64,000 nucleotides of DNA from Pseudomonadota bacterium (lineage in GTDB: Bacteria; Pseudomonadota; Alphaproteobacteria; Puniceispirillales; Marisalimonadaceae). Below, piece by piece: positions 20,534-30,177 of the stretch; the first letter of the stretch is position 1; the number at the start of each line of letters is the position of its first letter. A model generated the notes under the pieces. That model did not search any database and was not told where the DNA came from. It worked only from the letters and a program-made list of their open reading frames with translations. The translations under genes and the position numbers were made by a program. Location of the stretch: positions 1 to 64,000 of the forward strand of contig JAQBXK010000003.1 of NCBI GenBank assembly GCA_027625145.1, read 5' to 3'.

Positions 20534-21022
20534 TCAAGCACTACCTAAAGCTTTGACAAACATTAAGTCCGTCAATTCTATAACAGTTGTTTCACTATAA
20601 AATATCTTATGCATCGATAAAGTAAAATTTTGAATTAATTCATCGGCAAGACTTAACTTTAAATCTATTAAATCATAAAGAAATTTGTTTGAAGCTTTAT
20701 ATGACAAAGCTATTGAAAATCTATAAATAATATTTTTGTTTTTTAGATCAAAAACAAAGTAACCATCATTATTTTTTTCATTCACATAATTAATTAATAG
20801 AAACAGATCATTAGTTTTGTTATTAGGAAATTCCATGTCTAAAACACATTCGAAATATAATTTCTCATTATTATAATTTATATTTAAATAGTAATCAGCT
20901 AATTCACCGTTACGATCACAAATAATATGTTCTTTAGATTTTAAAAAACTTTTCCAATTATATTTTTTAAGAATATTAAATATTTCATCTGAAATAATAA
21001 TATTTTGAAAATCATTAATCAT
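20534..21022 (-). CDS. YbjN-domain protein
   Basis: This 162-residue protein matches the YbjN-domain proteins found beside proC in alphaproteobacteria: an early ILKKYNWKSFLKS segment, beta strands ELADYYLNINYNNEKLYFECVLDMEF, then FVFDLKNKNIIYRFSIAL and a helical end. The fold is that of type III secretion chaperones. Biochemical role is not established; E. coli YbjN has been linked to stress and motility regulation. It has no signal peptide or membrane span. Its start lies 80 bases from the end of the ubiK gene. Confidence 0.72.
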   Translation of the reverse strand: MINDFQNIIISDEIFNILKKYNWKSFLKSKEHIICDRNGELADYYLNINYNNEKLYFECVLDMEFPNNKTNDLFLLINYVNEKNNDGYFVFDLKNKNIIYRFSIALSYKASNKFLYDLIDLKLSLADELIQNFTLSMHKIFYSETTVIELTDLMFVKALGSA

Positions 21023-21102
21023 TTCATAATCACAATATATAGTATAAATAAATTATTTTACACTATATATACTATTATGTAATATTCTAAAACTAAAAAA
21101 CA

Positions 21103-21357
21103 TTACTTTTTACTTTTTATTTTTAAGGTTTTTTTCTGAGTTTCTGCTTTATATAAATTAAACTCAGCGTTTAATTTTTCATGCCTATCTATCAAAGCTT
21201 CGAAATCCTCTCTGCTAACAATTCCTTGACTATTTATTAGCTTTTCAAATTTACTTTTTATAATATTATCAATCTCGTTTTTTAAACTTGAAAATGTTGA
21301 TAGAGCTCCTGAAACCATGGAGGCTGTATCTTTTAAAATAAATTTTGTGTTTCTCAT
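21103..21357 (-). CDS. ubiK: UbiK/BMFP-domain accessory factor
   Basis: This 84-residue protein has the membrane fusogenic (BMFP) pattern: an amphipathic helical N-terminus (FILKDTASMVSGALSTFSSLKNEIDNIIKSKFEKLI) and a C-terminal coiled coil with the conserved GIVSREDFEALIDRHEKLNAEF, then a basic tail. In enterobacteria UbiK helps the soluble UbiJ complex in aerobic ubiquinone synthesis. It is the first gene of a minus-strand run with ybjN and proC, and is divergent from lgt across 144 very AT-rich bases. Confidence 0.8.
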   Translation of the reverse strand: MRNTKFILKDTASMVSGALSTFSSLKNEIDNIIKSKFEKLINSQGIVSREDFEALIDRHEKLNAEFNLYKAETQKKTLKIKSKK

Positions 21358-21501
21358 CTAAAAACCCTTTATCATTTTTAAATTTTTTTAATATAATTGC
21401 ATAATCACATTAATCATTATAAATATATTTATATATATAAAAATTATAAAACATATTTTTTATAATTAAATAATTATTTTTTACAATAGTATTTGAAATA
21501 A

Positions 21502-22290
21502 ATGATAGAATTTCCAAATATTAATCCGATAGCACTCGACCTTGGGTTAATTAAAATTAGATGGTATGCTATTGCATATTTGGCAGGCATTTTATTTAGC
21601 TGGGCTTTGATTTTAAAAATAATTTCAATAAAAAAAATAAATTTAAATTCAGAGATTATTAGTGAATTAATTAGTAATATTATAATTGGAATTATTTTAG
21701 GCGGTAGATTAGGGTATATCCTGTTTTATAACATTGAATATTTTTTAGATAATTTTATAGAAATTTTTAAAATTTGGAATGGAGGCATGTCATTTCATGG
21801 AGGGTTAATTGGTGTTATAATTGCAGTTATTTATACAGCTAAAAAGTATGATGCTAAATTGATGCTTCTTGCTGACTTAGTTGCCATTTCAGCCCCTATT
21901 GGAATTTTTTTTGGAAGATTAGCTAATTTTATTAATGGTGAACTTTATGGAAGAATTACAAATCATTATTTTGGTATAATATTTCCTAATGGAGGAAACC
22001 TTCCGAGACATCCTAGCCAATTATATGAAGCCTTTTTTGAAGGATTTCTTTTGTTTTTAATATTATTAACACTTTTACAGTTTAAAAAAGTTTTAGAAAA
22101 AAACGGTCTATTATGTGGTTTATTTATATCTCTTTATGGCATATTTCGTTTTTTTATTGAATTTGTTAGAGAACCAGATGCACATATTGGATTGCTTTAT
22201 TTAAACTTTACAATGGGACAATTACTTTGCTTACCAATGTTAATAATTGGTATTTTTTTTATTATTAATAGCTATAGACGTTTTTTTTAA
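21502..22290 (+). CDS. lgt: Phosphatidylglycerol-prolipoprotein diacylglyceryl transferase
   Basis: Lgt transfers diacylglycerol from phosphatidylglycerol to the lipobox cysteine of prolipoproteins in the inner membrane. The 262-residue protein has about seven hydrophobic spans, the opening LDLGLIKIRWYAIAYLAGI, the motif WNGGMSFHGGLIG and the Lgt signature FFGRLANFINGELYGRIT with the essential Arg and Asn. RHPSQLYEAFFEG follows. It runs in the same direction as pgeF, whose probable start is 37 bases after the lgt stop; this lgt-pgeF order is frequent in alphaproteobacteria. Confidence 0.95.
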   Translation: MIEFPNINPIALDLGLIKIRWYAIAYLAGILFSWALILKIISIKKINLNSEIISELISNIIIGIILGGRLGYILFYNIEYFLDNFIEIFKIWNGGMSFHGGLIGVIIAVIYTAKKYDAKLMLLADLVAISAPIGIFFGRLANFINGELYGRITNHYFGIIFPNGGNLPRHPSQLYEAFFEGFLLFLILLTLLQFKKVLEKNGLLCGLFISLYGIFRFFIEFVREPDAHIGLLYLNFTMGQLLCLPMLIIGIFFIINSYRRFF

Positions 22291-22327
22291 ATTCTTAATA
22301 AGATTAATATCTACTTTTGGGATAATT

Positions 22328-23110
22328 ATGAAAATAAAAAAAATACAACATTCACTAATTACAGATAGTTCTATTAGCTACGGCTTCTTTACAAGAATTG
22401 GTGGAAAATCTATTTCACCTTATGACTCTTTAAATTGTGGCTTTAACAGTGGAGATGACAAATTTAATGTAATAAAAAATATTGAAATAGTCAGAAAAGA
22501 TTTAAAACTAAGTAAAATGATAATGTTAAATCAAATTCATTCATCAAACATAATTACAATAGATCATAATAAAGATAATTATGATTTTCATAAAGCAGAT
22601 GGAATGGTTACTAACCTTTCTGGATTAGGACTGTCAATAATGGGAGCGGACTGTGCCCCTATTTTATTTTATGATGACATTTCACAAACTATAGGAGCTT
22701 GCCATGCAGGATGGCGTGGAACAATTAATAATATAGTAGAAGTTACAATTAGTAAAATGGAAGCGATAGGAGCAAAAAGGAAAAGAATAATCGCTATAAT
22801 TGGACCTGCAATACAAAAAAGATCTTATGAAATTCGAGAAGATGTTGCTAAAATAATTAAACAATTTTCTTTTTATGAGCCTAGTAATGATATTTTATAT
22901 TCTATAGAAAACAATAAGTATTTATTTGACCTTCCTTTATTATTAAAGCAATGTTTAAAATATTCTAAAATTGATAAAATTGGAGATACAAAATTAGACA
23001 CCTATCAAAATAACGATTTGTTTTTTAGTCATAGACGTACTACACATGAAAGCGCCTTTAAGGAAAATAATACTGGAAGACAAATATCTGTTATAGGTAT
23101 TTCAAAATGA
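22328..23110 (+). CDS. pgeF: Polyphenol-oxidase-family (YfiH/PgeF) peptidoglycan-editing or purine enzyme
   Basis: This 260-residue protein has the copper/zinc triad of the YfiH family: His71 in LNQIHSS, Cys109 in GADCAPILF and His126 in GACHAGWRG. IGPAIQKRSYEIREDV and LFFSHRRTTHES close the domain. E. coli YfiH removes misincorporated L-serine from peptidoglycan precursors, while related LACC1-type enzymes act on purine nucleosides; sequence alone does not decide. I place the start at ATG 22328, because the longer TTG start at 22247 would overlap lgt by 44 bases and add a hydrophobic leader not seen in the family. Confidence 0.9.
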   Translation: MKIKKIQHSLITDSSISYGFFTRIGGKSISPYDSLNCGFNSGDDKFNVIKNIEIVRKDLKLSKMIMLNQIHSSNIITIDHNKDNYDFHKADGMVTNLSGLGLSIMGADCAPILFYDDISQTIGACHAGWRGTINNIVEVTISKMEAIGAKRKRIIAIIGPAIQKRSYEIREDVAKIIKQFSFYEPSNDILYSIENNKYLFDLPLLLKQCLKYSKIDKIGDTKLDTYQNNDLFFSHRRTTHESAFKENNTGRQISVIGISK

Positions 23111-23135
23111 ACTATTTAAACATTATGATATTAGC

Positions 23136-23201
23136 ATGCCACATTTAATAATTTTTTTTATAGCAATGATATTAGGCTTATTAATTTTAATTTTTATTTA
23201 A
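23136..23201 (+). CDS. Possible 21-residue membrane microprotein
   Basis: An ATG at 23136 opens a 21-codon frame encoding MPHLIIFFIAMILGLLILIFI, almost entirely hydrophobic and long enough to span a membrane once. It lies in the 180-base gap between pgeF and prs. There is no clear ribosome site, and short hydrophobic frames arise easily in T-rich DNA, so chance is quite possible. Confidence 0.2.
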   Translation: MPHLIIFFIAMILGLLILIFI

Positions 23202-23290
23202 TATAAACAATGAAGAAATAAAATCTTGATTTCCTTTGATATAGACTGCTATTAGAAAGCAATTCAAAATTCACTTTTAAGGCATATAAT

Positions 23291-24223
23291 ATGAAAATAT
23301 TAGCTTGTAATTCAAACAAACCTTTAGCTGAAAGTATTTCTAAAACGCTTAATTCTAAATTAGTTAAAGCTGATGTCAAAAGATTTTCTGATATGGAAGT
23401 GTTTGTTGAAGTTCAAGAAAATGTAAGAGGCGAAGATATGTTTGTTATTCAATCAACATCATATCCAGCAAATGATAATTTAATGGAGTTACTTGTATCT
23501 TTAGATGCACTTAGACGAGCTAGTGCAAGAAGAATAACTGCAGTAATTCCTTATTATGGATATGCAAGACAAGATAGAAAATCAGGCCCCAGAACTCCTA
23601 TATCAGCAAAGTTAGTAGCTAATTTAATAACTAAAGCTGGAGCAGATAGAGTGTTGACTATGGATCTCCATGCAGGACAAATACAAGGTTTTTTTGACAT
23701 TCCTACTGATAATTTATTTGCAGCTCCTGTCTTCATAAAAGATATTAAAGAAAGGTATCATAATAAATCAGTAGTTATAGTTTCTCCAGATGTTGGAGGA
23801 GTTGTCAGAGCTCGAGCCATAGCCAGAAGACTAAATGCAAATTTAGCTATTATTGACAAAAGAAGAGAACAAGCTGGATCTTCAGAAGTAATGAACATAA
23901 TTGGTGACGTTGCAAATTATCACTGTATTTTAGTTGACGACATAGTTGACTCTGGCGGCACCCTTTGTAATGCAGCTCAAGCGCTTATAGATGTCGGAGC
24001 TACTAGCGTAGATGCTTATGTCACACACGGAGTACTTTCGGGATCAGCAGTTTCAAGAATTAATAATTCTCCATTAGATATGCTAGTAACCACAGATTCC
24101 ATTAAAGCAACAGAAGCAGTAAAAGTAACATCTAATATTAGACAAATATCTATAGCTCCTATTATTGGTGAAGCAATAAGGCGAGTTCATACGGAACAAT
24201 CTGTTTCAAGTCTATTTGAATAA
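23291..24223 (+). CDS. prs: Ribose-phosphate pyrophosphokinase
   Basis: Prs makes PRPP from ribose 5-phosphate and ATP for nucleotide, histidine and NAD synthesis. The 310 residues show [18 protein letters not shown], the ATP-loop region [46 protein letters not shown], the cation site [15 protein letters not shown], and the PRPP loop [16 protein letters not shown]. Length and motifs indicate a class I enzyme. It lies 180 bases after pgeF and 102 bases before the L25 gene, with a hairpin between prs and L25. Confidence 0.97.
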   Translation: MKILACNSNKPLAESISKTLNSKLVKADVKRFSDMEVFVEVQENVRGEDMFVIQSTSYPANDNLMELLVSLDALRRASARRITAVIPYYGYARQDRKSGPRTPISAKLVANLITKAGADRVLTMDLHAGQIQGFFDIPTDNLFAAPVFIKDIKERYHNKSVVIVSPDVGGVVRARAIARRLNANLAIIDKRREQAGSSEVMNIIGDVANYHCILVDDIVDSGGTLCNAAQALIDVGATSVDAYVTHGVLSGSAVSRINNSPLDMLVTTDSIKATEAVKVTSNIRQISIAPIIGEAIRRVHTEQSVSSLFE

Positions 24224-24276
24224 TGTTTTTTTATAATTTACTTTATATTTTTTAATTATAGCGTTATGTATTCTTT

Positions 24277-24309
24277 ATTCTTTTGCACCCCTGGAGGCAA
24301 AGAATTTTT
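24277..24309 (+). terminator. Hairpin with T-run between prs and the L25 gene
   Basis: ATTCTTTTGC (24277-24286) can pair with GCAAAGAAT (24297-24305) with one bulged base around a ten-base loop, followed directly by TTTTT ending at 24309. It may be a weak intrinsic terminator for prs. Because the rplY ribosome site (AAAAGGAG) follows at once, it might instead be a leader structure for rplY. Confidence 0.4.
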
Positions 24310-24325
24310 AAAAGGAGAAAATTAA

Positions 24326-24967
24326 ATGGAAACAATAGAAATTAAAGCCGAAGCTCGAAGTCAGGTTGGTAAGGGGTCTGCCAGAGCAGCAAGGCGTGCA
24401 GGGTTAGTTCCTGCAGTAATTTACGGAAATAAACAACCCCCAATAACTATAACTTTAAAAGCCAATGAGTGGCGTCAATTGATGCATAAACCTGGTGTTT
24501 TTAGCCAACTAATGAATATAGAATTAAATAATGAAAAACATTTTGTCTTACCGCGTGACATACAACAACATCCAGTTTCAGAAGAAGCTGAGCACGTTGA
24601 TTTCTTAAGGGTAACTAAAAACGCAACTGTAGCAGTGGGAATTAATGTTGAGTTTATAAACGAAGATTTATGTACTGGTATAAAACTTGGTGGAGTTTTA
24701 AATGTCGTAAGATCTCAAGTAGAACTTAACTGTCCAGCTATTTCTATACCAGAGAAAATTACTGTTGATTTAACTGGTTTAAATGTTGGACACACAATAC
24801 ATATTAGCTCAATAGAGCTTCCAGAAGGATGTACACCAACAATTACAGACAGAGACTTTACAGTAGCAACAATAGCAGCTCCAAGAGGCGGATTAAATGA
24901 AACGGAAGATGGTGAAGAAACAGAAGCACCAAATGAAGAAGCTGAAGAAAATAAAAGTGATAGTTAG
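24326..24967 (+). CDS. rplY: 50S ribosomal protein L25 (CTC form)
   Basis: L25 binds 5S rRNA. This is the long CTC form of 213 residues. The N-terminal L25 domain includes EARSQVGKGSARAARRAGLVPAVIYGNKQPP and HFVLPRDIQQHPVSEEAEHVDFLRV. The C-terminal TL5 beta domain (GIKLGGVLNVVRSQVELNCPA, IPEKITVDLTGLNVGHTIHISSI) follows and the protein ends in a glutamate-rich tail. An excellent ribosome site (AAAAGGAGA) lies nine bases before the ATG. pth follows after 42 bases, the classic rplY-pth-ychF order. Confidence 0.96.
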   Translation: METIEIKAEARSQVGKGSARAARRAGLVPAVIYGNKQPPITITLKANEWRQLMHKPGVFSQLMNIELNNEKHFVLPRDIQQHPVSEEAEHVDFLRVTKNATVAVGINVEFINEDLCTGIKLGGVLNVVRSQVELNCPAISIPEKITVDLTGLNVGHTIHISSIELPEGCTPTITDRDFTVATIAAPRGGLNETEDGEETEAPNEEAEENKSDS

Positions 24968-25009
24968 TTTTAACTATCACTTACTTTAAATTGGAACTTA
25001 ACAAATCAG

Positions 25010-25588
25010 ATGTTTCTATTTGTAGGACTTGGTAACCCAGGAATCAATTATGCGAATAATAGGCATAATATTGGCTTCATGTTGGTTGATAGTCTAGCTA
25101 AACATTATAAAGCGCCAAGTTTTACTAAAAAATTTAAATCTGAATTTACAAAAACCACTATTAATTCAAACATTTGTATGTTTTTAAAGCCATCTACATT
25201 TATGAATAATTCTGGATTAGCAGTTAAAGAATCAAAAGATTTCTTTAACTGCCCTTTAGAAGATATTTTTGTTTTTCATGATGAAATAGATATTAACCCT
25301 GGCCAAATCAAAATAAAAAATGGCGGCGGTCATAATGGTCATAATGGATTAAAGAGCATTGATCAATTTATTGGCAAAGGATATAATAGAGTTCGAATTG
25401 GTGTAAGTAGGCCTTCTAAAATATATGAAAATAACATTAATGAAAACATATCAAACTGGGTTTTATCTGATTTTTCTTTAGATGATAAAGTTAAATGGTT
25501 AGATAATTTAATTGAAAAAATGACCGCTAATTTAACATTATTGATGGAAAAAGAAATAGATCAATTTTTAAAAAATACTAGACAGTAA
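25010..25588 (+). CDS. pth: Peptidyl-tRNA hydrolase
   Basis: Pth frees tRNA from dropped-off peptidyl-tRNA. The 192 residues start with FLFVGLGNPGINYANNRHNIGFMLVD, which holds the catalytic His near residue 20. FLKPSTFMNNSGLAVKE, the VFHDEIDINPGQIKIKNGGGHNGHNGLKSI stretch and YNRVRIGVSRP follow in family order. It lies between rplY and ychF in a conserved translation-related run; the ribosome site before the ATG is weak, which suggests coupling to upstream translation. Confidence 0.97.
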   Translation: MFLFVGLGNPGINYANNRHNIGFMLVDSLAKHYKAPSFTKKFKSEFTKTTINSNICMFLKPSTFMNNSGLAVKESKDFFNCPLEDIFVFHDEIDINPGQIKIKNGGGHNGHNGLKSIDQFIGKGYNRVRIGVSRPSKIYENNINENISNWVLSDFSLDDKVKWLDNLIEKMTANLTLLMEKEIDQFLKNTRQ

Positions 25589-25605
25589 ACTTTATAGGTA
25601 TAATT

Positions 25606-26703
25606 ATGGGATTTAAATGTGGAATAGTTGGCTTGCCGAACGTTGGAAAATCAACTTTATTTAATGCTCTTACAGAGACGGCATCTGCTGAAGCTGCTAA
25701 CTATCCTTTTTGTACTATAGAACCAAATACAGGAATAGTTTCAGTTCCTGACAAACGGTTATTTTTACTGGCAGAATTAGCAGAATCACAAAAAGTAATC
25801 CCTGCCCAAATGCAATTTGTTGATATAGCAGGCCTAGTTAGTGGAGCAAGTAAAGGGGAAGGTCTTGGTAATAAATTTCTTGCGCATATTAGAGAAGTGG
25901 ATGCTATACTGCATGTGTTAAGATGCTTCGAAGATGACGATATAACTCATGTTGAAAATACTATTGATCCTATAAGAGATGCAGAGATCATAGAAACAGA
26001 ATTGATGTTAGCCGACATTGAAAGCTTAGAGAGACAAATGCATAATATTTCTAAAAAAGCACGTGCAAATGATAAAGAAGCAAAAGCAGATTTATTAATT
26101 ATGGAAGAGTTATATAAACACTTATCTGATGGAACTCCTATACGCTTATTAAATTTACCATTAGAAAAAGTAAAAAGAATTAAAGTTTTCAATATGTTAA
26201 GTTCTAAACCTCTTTTGTACGCTTGTAATGTAAGTGAAAAAGATGCCGCAACTGGAAATAATTTTTCTAAGCTCGTTTTTGAAAAAGCAAATAAAGAACA
26301 AGCAGAAGCAGTAGTTATTTCAGGTTCCATAGAATCTGAAATAGCTTTATTAGATGATGATGAAAAAAGTGAATTTTTGAAAGACTTAAATCTAGAAGAG
26401 TCCGGCCTTACGAGATTAATAAGAGCTGGCTTTGGCTTACTTAATTTAATAACGTTTTTTACAATTGGCCCAAAAGAAGCAAGAGCTTGGACTTTAAAAA
26501 ATAATTCAACTGCACCAGAAGCTGCAGGAGTAATTCATACAGATTTTCAAAAAGGGTTTATCAAAGCTGAAACTATATCTTATGAAGATTATATCAAATA
26601 TAAAAGTGAGCAAGCCGCTAAAGATGCAGGTCGAGCGAGGATAGAAGGTTCAGAATATAAAGTTGCAGATGGTGATATATTTCATTTTCGTTTTAATGTT
26701 TAA
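25606..26703 (+). CDS. ychF: Redox-regulated ATPase YchF (Obg-like)
   Basis: YchF/OLA1 is an Obg-family P-loop protein that prefers ATP and binds ribosomes. The G1 motif GLPNVGKST is at residues 9-17, switch region NYPFCTIEPNTG follows, and G3 is DIAGLVSGASKGEGLGNKFLAHIREVD. A coiled-coil insertion is followed by the C-terminal TGS domain (LNLITFFTIGPKEARAWTL, VIHTDFQKGFIKAE). The 365-residue length is normal. It follows pth by 17 bases on the same strand. Confidence 0.97.
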   Translation: MGFKCGIVGLPNVGKSTLFNALTETASAEAANYPFCTIEPNTGIVSVPDKRLFLLAELAESQKVIPAQMQFVDIAGLVSGASKGEGLGNKFLAHIREVDAILHVLRCFEDDDITHVENTIDPIRDAEIIETELMLADIESLERQMHNISKKARANDKEAKADLLIMEELYKHLSDGTPIRLLNLPLEKVKRIKVFNMLSSKPLLYACNVSEKDAATGNNFSKLVFEKANKEQAEAVVISGSIESEIALLDDDEKSEFLKDLNLEESGLTRLIRAGFGLLNLITFFTIGPKEARAWTLKNNSTAPEAAGVIHTDFQKGFIKAETISYEDYIKYKSEQAAKDAGRARIEGSEYKVADGDIFHFRFNV

Positions 26704-26728
26704 TAAAATAATAAATAGGAGTTAAAAT

Positions 26729-27394
26729 ATGAGTAATTTTCTTGATATTACAGCCAATGACAATCATACTTTTTCAGCTTATTTAGCTCAACCTATAGAT
26801 AAACCAAAAGCAGGACTTGTTATCCTTCAAGAAATCTTTGGAGTAAATATTCATATACAAGAAGTAGCTGATTTATTTGCTAAAAATGGTTATTTAGTAA
26901 TAGCACCGTCATTATTTGATAGAAAAGAAAGAAACGTTCAACTTGGATATGATAAAGATGGTGTTGCAAAGGGTAGAGAGCTAAAAGATTTCTGTGATAA
27001 TGACGCCCTTAAAGATATTGAAGCTTCAATTTCAGTCGTTTCTTCAGCTGGTAAAATTGGGGTAATAGGTTATTGTTGGGGAGGCTCGTTATCTTGGAGA
27101 GCAGCTTGTGAGTTCAATAACATTAGTGCGAGCGTTGCTTATTATGGTGGTGAAATTCCATCTTTAAAAGACTACTCTGTCAATTGCAAAACATTATGTC
27201 ATTTTGGTGAATTAGATCTAGGAATTCCTATTGAAACTGTTAAATCTTTTCAAGAATCTCAGCCAAATGTACTTACATATACATATCCTGCTGATCATGG
27301 ATTTAACTGTAATCATAGACAACAATTCAATGAAATCAGTGCTAAAATAGCATTAGATAGAACTTTAAAATTTTTAGAAACAGAGCTTAACTAG
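26729..27394 (+). CDS. Dienelactone hydrolase family protein
   Basis: This is a 221-residue alpha/beta hydrolase of the dienelactone hydrolase type. The nucleophile is Cys116 in GVIGYCWGGS, the acid is in HFGELDLGIP, and the His is in YPADHGFNC. Such enzymes open dienelactones in chlorocatechol breakdown, but most chromosomal copies have unknown esterase or lactonase substrates. AGGAG precedes the ATG. It follows ychF by 25 bases and its end overlaps the convergent cytochrome c1 gene by 8 bases. Confidence 0.88.
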   Translation: MSNFLDITANDNHTFSAYLAQPIDKPKAGLVILQEIFGVNIHIQEVADLFAKNGYLVIAPSLFDRKERNVQLGYDKDGVAKGRELKDFCDNDALKDIEASISVVSSAGKIGVIGYCWGGSLSWRAACEFNNISASVAYYGGEIPSLKDYSVNCKTLCHFGELDLGIPIETVKSFQESQPNVLTYTYPADHGFNCNHRQQFNEISAKIALDRTLKFLETELN

Positions 27395-28193
27395 TTTTTT
27401 TTGCTCTACTTTTTATAGGTGCCCAGATCTGTCTCATAGCAAAGTAGGATAATATTGTTAATACTAATAAAAAGCAAATTACAGATATCCCTATTCTTTT
27501 TCTATCTTCTAATTCTGGCTCAGAAGCCCAAGCCAAAAATGTAGCTACATCTTTTGCCATTTGAGCAGGAGTAGCTTTTGTTCCATCGGCATAAGTTACC
27601 CCATCTTCATACAAAGGCTGTGGCATACCAATTAAGTTACCTTGATAATAACTATTGAAGTACATTCCATCTGGAACATTTTTATTTGACGGCGCGTCTT
27701 TATAGCCTGTTAACAAAGCATGAAGATAATCTGCACCACCGGATCTAGATTTAACAATTAATGATAAATCAGGAGGATACGCACCTCCATTACCTGCCCT
27801 TGCAGCTAGATCATTCGGATATGGAGAAACAAACTTATCACTAGACCTAGCAGGTCTTTCAATAGTTTCACCATCCTCATTTATATCTTGAACGCTTTTC
27901 TCTGCGGCAAAAGCTTTAACTTCTTCATCATTGTAACCTAAAGCTTTTAAATTCCTATAGGCAACTAATCTAAGTCCGTGACATCCAGAACATACCTCCT
28001 GATACACTTGCAATCCTCTTTGCTGGGAAGCTCTATCATAAGTTCCCATAATACCGGAGAAGGACCAATCGTTCTTTGGGTATGAAATAGCATCACCAGC
28101 AGCAAAAGATATATTTGGGAAAATAAAGAAAAACAGAAAAATAATATTTTGTAAAAAATATTTATTTCTATTTATATTACTCTGAAAAAACAT
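27387..28193 (-). CDS. petC: Ubiquinol-cytochrome c reductase, cytochrome c1
   Basis: Cytochrome c1 passes electrons from the Rieske protein to soluble cytochrome c. The 268-residue precursor begins with a hydrophobic signal (FLQNIIFLFFFIFPNISFAAG). The haem site is VCSGCH near residue 69 and the axial Met is in the PDGMYFNSYYQGNLIGMPQPL region. A C-terminal membrane anchor (IGISVICFLLVLTILSYFAM) ends in a basic tail. Its ATG directly follows the petB stop codon, giving translational coupling. The 3' end overlaps the convergent hydrolase gene. Confidence 0.96.
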   Translation of the reverse strand: MFFQSNINRNKYFLQNIIFLFFFIFPNISFAAGDAISYPKNDWSFSGIMGTYDRASQQRGLQVYQEVCSGCHGLRLVAYRNLKALGYNDEEVKAFAAEKSVQDINEDGETIERPARSSDKFVSPYPNDLAARAGNGGAYPPDLSLIVKSRSGGADYLHALLTGYKDAPSNKNVPDGMYFNSYYQGNLIGMPQPLYEDGVTYADGTKATPAQMAKDVATFLAWASEPELEDRKRIGISVICFLLVLTILSYFAMRQIWAPIKSRAKKTS

Positions 28194-29444
28194 TTATTTT
28201 TTCTCCCTTGCAGCTGAACTGGCAGCAGTATATGAACCACTTAAAACAGGTTGTGAAATAGATATAGGAAGTGGTTTAGTTTTTTCTATATAAGGCAATA
28301 AAGGAAACAATATTAAAAAATGAAAGAAATAATAAGCAGTTGCTATCCTTGATAGGATTACATAGATACCTTCAGCTGGCATAGCACCTAAATAACCTAA
28401 TAAAAAACAATCTAGCACTAAAACCCAGAAAAATATTTTAAAAATTGGTCTAAACTGAGATGATCTTACAGGAGATCTGTCTAACCAAGGCAAAATAAAT
28501 AATACAGCTATTGAGCCAAACATAAAAAGGACTCCACCTAACTTATCTGGGATAGCTCTTAAAATAGCATAAAAAGGTAAAAAATACCATTCAGGTACAA
28601 TATGAGCCGGAGTAACCATTGGATTTGCTTCAATATAATTATCAGGGTGCCCCATAAAATTTGGAAAGAAAAAGACTGCTGCTGCAAATAAAGTTAAGAA
28701 AATACCTAATCCAAAAAGATCTTTAATAGTATAATATGGATGAAATGGTAAGGTGTCTTGTGTTCCTTTTACATCTATACCAATAGGATTATTTGAACCA
28801 AATCTATGGAGAGCGACAAGATGAAGAATAACAACACCTACTATAACAAATGGCAAGACAAAATGAAGAGAAAAAAATCTATTTAAAGTTGAATTGTCTA
28901 CAGAAAAGCCTCCCCAAAGCCATGTAACTATACTCTCTCCAACAACTGGGATAGCAGAGAATAAGTTGGTAATAACTGTCGCTCCCCAAAAACTCATTTG
29001 TCCCCAAGGTAAAACATAACCCATAAAAGCCGTTGCCATCATTAATAGAAGTATAAGAACGCCTAATATCCATAAAAGTTCTCTTGGAGCTTTATATGAA
29101 CCATAATATAAACCTCGGAAAATATGAATAAAAACCACAATAAAGAAAAAACTTGCTCCATTCATATGAATATAACGAATTAACCATCCATGATTTACAT
29201 CTCTCATAATTCTTTCAACTGAATCAAAAGCATAATCTACATGAGGTGTATAATTCATTGATAATACAATACCGGTTATTATCATTGTAACTAATGCTAT
29301 ACCTGCTAAAGAACCAAAATTCCAAAAGTAATTTAAGTTCTTAGGAGTAGGATAATGATTTAATTCGTGATCCATAAATGTGAATATTGGAAGCCTATAA
29401 TCTATCCATTTTACAACTGGGTTTTTAAATTTAGGCTTAGACAT
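28194..29444 (-). CDS. petB: Ubiquinol-cytochrome c reductase, cytochrome b
   Basis: Cytochrome b carries both haems and both quinone sites of the bc1 complex. At 416 residues it is the full alphaproteobacterial length with about eight membrane helices. Haem ligands lie in [28 protein letters not shown] and in [24 protein letters not shown]. The Qo-site PEWY motif is present ([21 protein letters not shown]). A TCAGGAG ribosome site precedes the ATG. It is the second gene of a petA-petB-petC operon. Confidence 0.98.
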   Translation of the reverse strand: MSKPKFKNPVVKWIDYRLPIFTFMDHELNHYPTPKNLNYFWNFGSLAGIALVTMIITGIVLSMNYTPHVDYAFDSVERIMRDVNHGWLIRYIHMNGASFFFIVVFIHIFRGLYYGSYKAPRELLWILGVLILLLMMATAFMGYVLPWGQMSFWGATVITNLFSAIPVVGESIVTWLWGGFSVDNSTLNRFFSLHFVLPFVIVGVVILHLVALHRFGSNNPIGIDVKGTQDTLPFHPYYTIKDLFGLGIFLTLFAAAVFFFPNFMGHPDNYIEANPMVTPAHIVPEWYFLPFYAILRAIPDKLGGVLFMFGSIAVLFILPWLDRSPVRSSQFRPIFKIFFWVLVLDCFLLGYLGAMPAEGIYVILSRIATAYYFFHFLILFPLLPYIEKTKPLPISISQPVLSGSYTAASSAAREKK

Positions 29445-29484
29445 TTATTACTCCTGAAATCATAAAAATATAAGTATTCATTTT

Positions 29485-30030
29485 TTAACCAATTTTAATT
29501 ACTGTGTCTGATAAAAATTTATAAGATGGCACTTCCAGGTTAGTTGGAGCTGGACCTTTTCTAATTCTACCAGAATGATCATAATGCGAACCATGACAAG
29601 GACAAAACCATCCACCATATTGACCTTTTACATCGCCTGATTTTTGACCTAAAGGAACGCAACCCAAGTGAGTACAAACTCCAACTAAAACAATATATTT
29701 TTCTTTTGTTACTCGTTCAGAGTCAGTCTGAGGATCTCGCATTCCTTCTAGAGAAACTTCTTGAGCTTGTTTTATTTCGTCAGCAGTTCTATGACGAACA
29801 AATACAGGTTTACCTCTCCATTTCACAGTTATAGCTTGACCTTCTTCAAGAGAAGATAAATCAATCTCTGTTGAAGCTAAGGCCAAGGTATCTGCGGCAG
29901 GATTCATTTGATCAATTAATGGCCATACAAAAGCTGCGGCACCGACACCAGCTAATGCATAAGTTGAAACAATTAGAAAATCTCTTTTACCTTCGTCTTG
30001 TTCACTTTTCAAATCAGATTTTGTAGACAT
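29485..30030 (-). CDS. petA: Ubiquinol-cytochrome c reductase, Rieske iron-sulfur subunit
   Basis: The Rieske protein takes the first electron from ubiquinol at the Qo site. The 181 residues have an N-terminal transmembrane anchor ([21 protein letters not shown], with KRDFL just before it, a Tat-compatible start). The 2Fe-2S ligand loops are [12 protein letters not shown] and [15 protein letters not shown]. It leads the petABC operon; GGGAG lies before the ATG. A 147-base AT-rich gap separates it from hemF and probably holds the operon promoter. Confidence 0.97.
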   Translation of the reverse strand: MSTKSDLKSEQDEGKRDFLIVSTYALAGVGAAAFVWPLIDQMNPAADTLALASTEIDLSSLEEGQAITVKWRGKPVFVRHRTADEIKQAQEVSLEGMRDPQTDSERVTKEKYIVLVGVCTHLGCVPLGQKSGDVKGQYGGWFCPCHGSHYDHSGRIRKGPAPTNLEVPSYKFLSDTVIKIG

Positions 30031-30177
30031 AACACTCCCGGAAACTAACTAAACATAGTTTATATAACCTTGCTTTTTATAAATTTCTAGTATTTTTAAA
30101 TATTGATAGTGTTTTTTTTTAAATTTATAAACATTTCTTATAACAAAGTCATCCATTAAGTCATTTATCATATATTT

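Noticed and set aside
22247-22327. Longer pgeF start at a TTG overlapping lgt
   Set aside because: The extra 27 residues are the lgt C-terminus read in another frame; ATG 22328 fits the family start.
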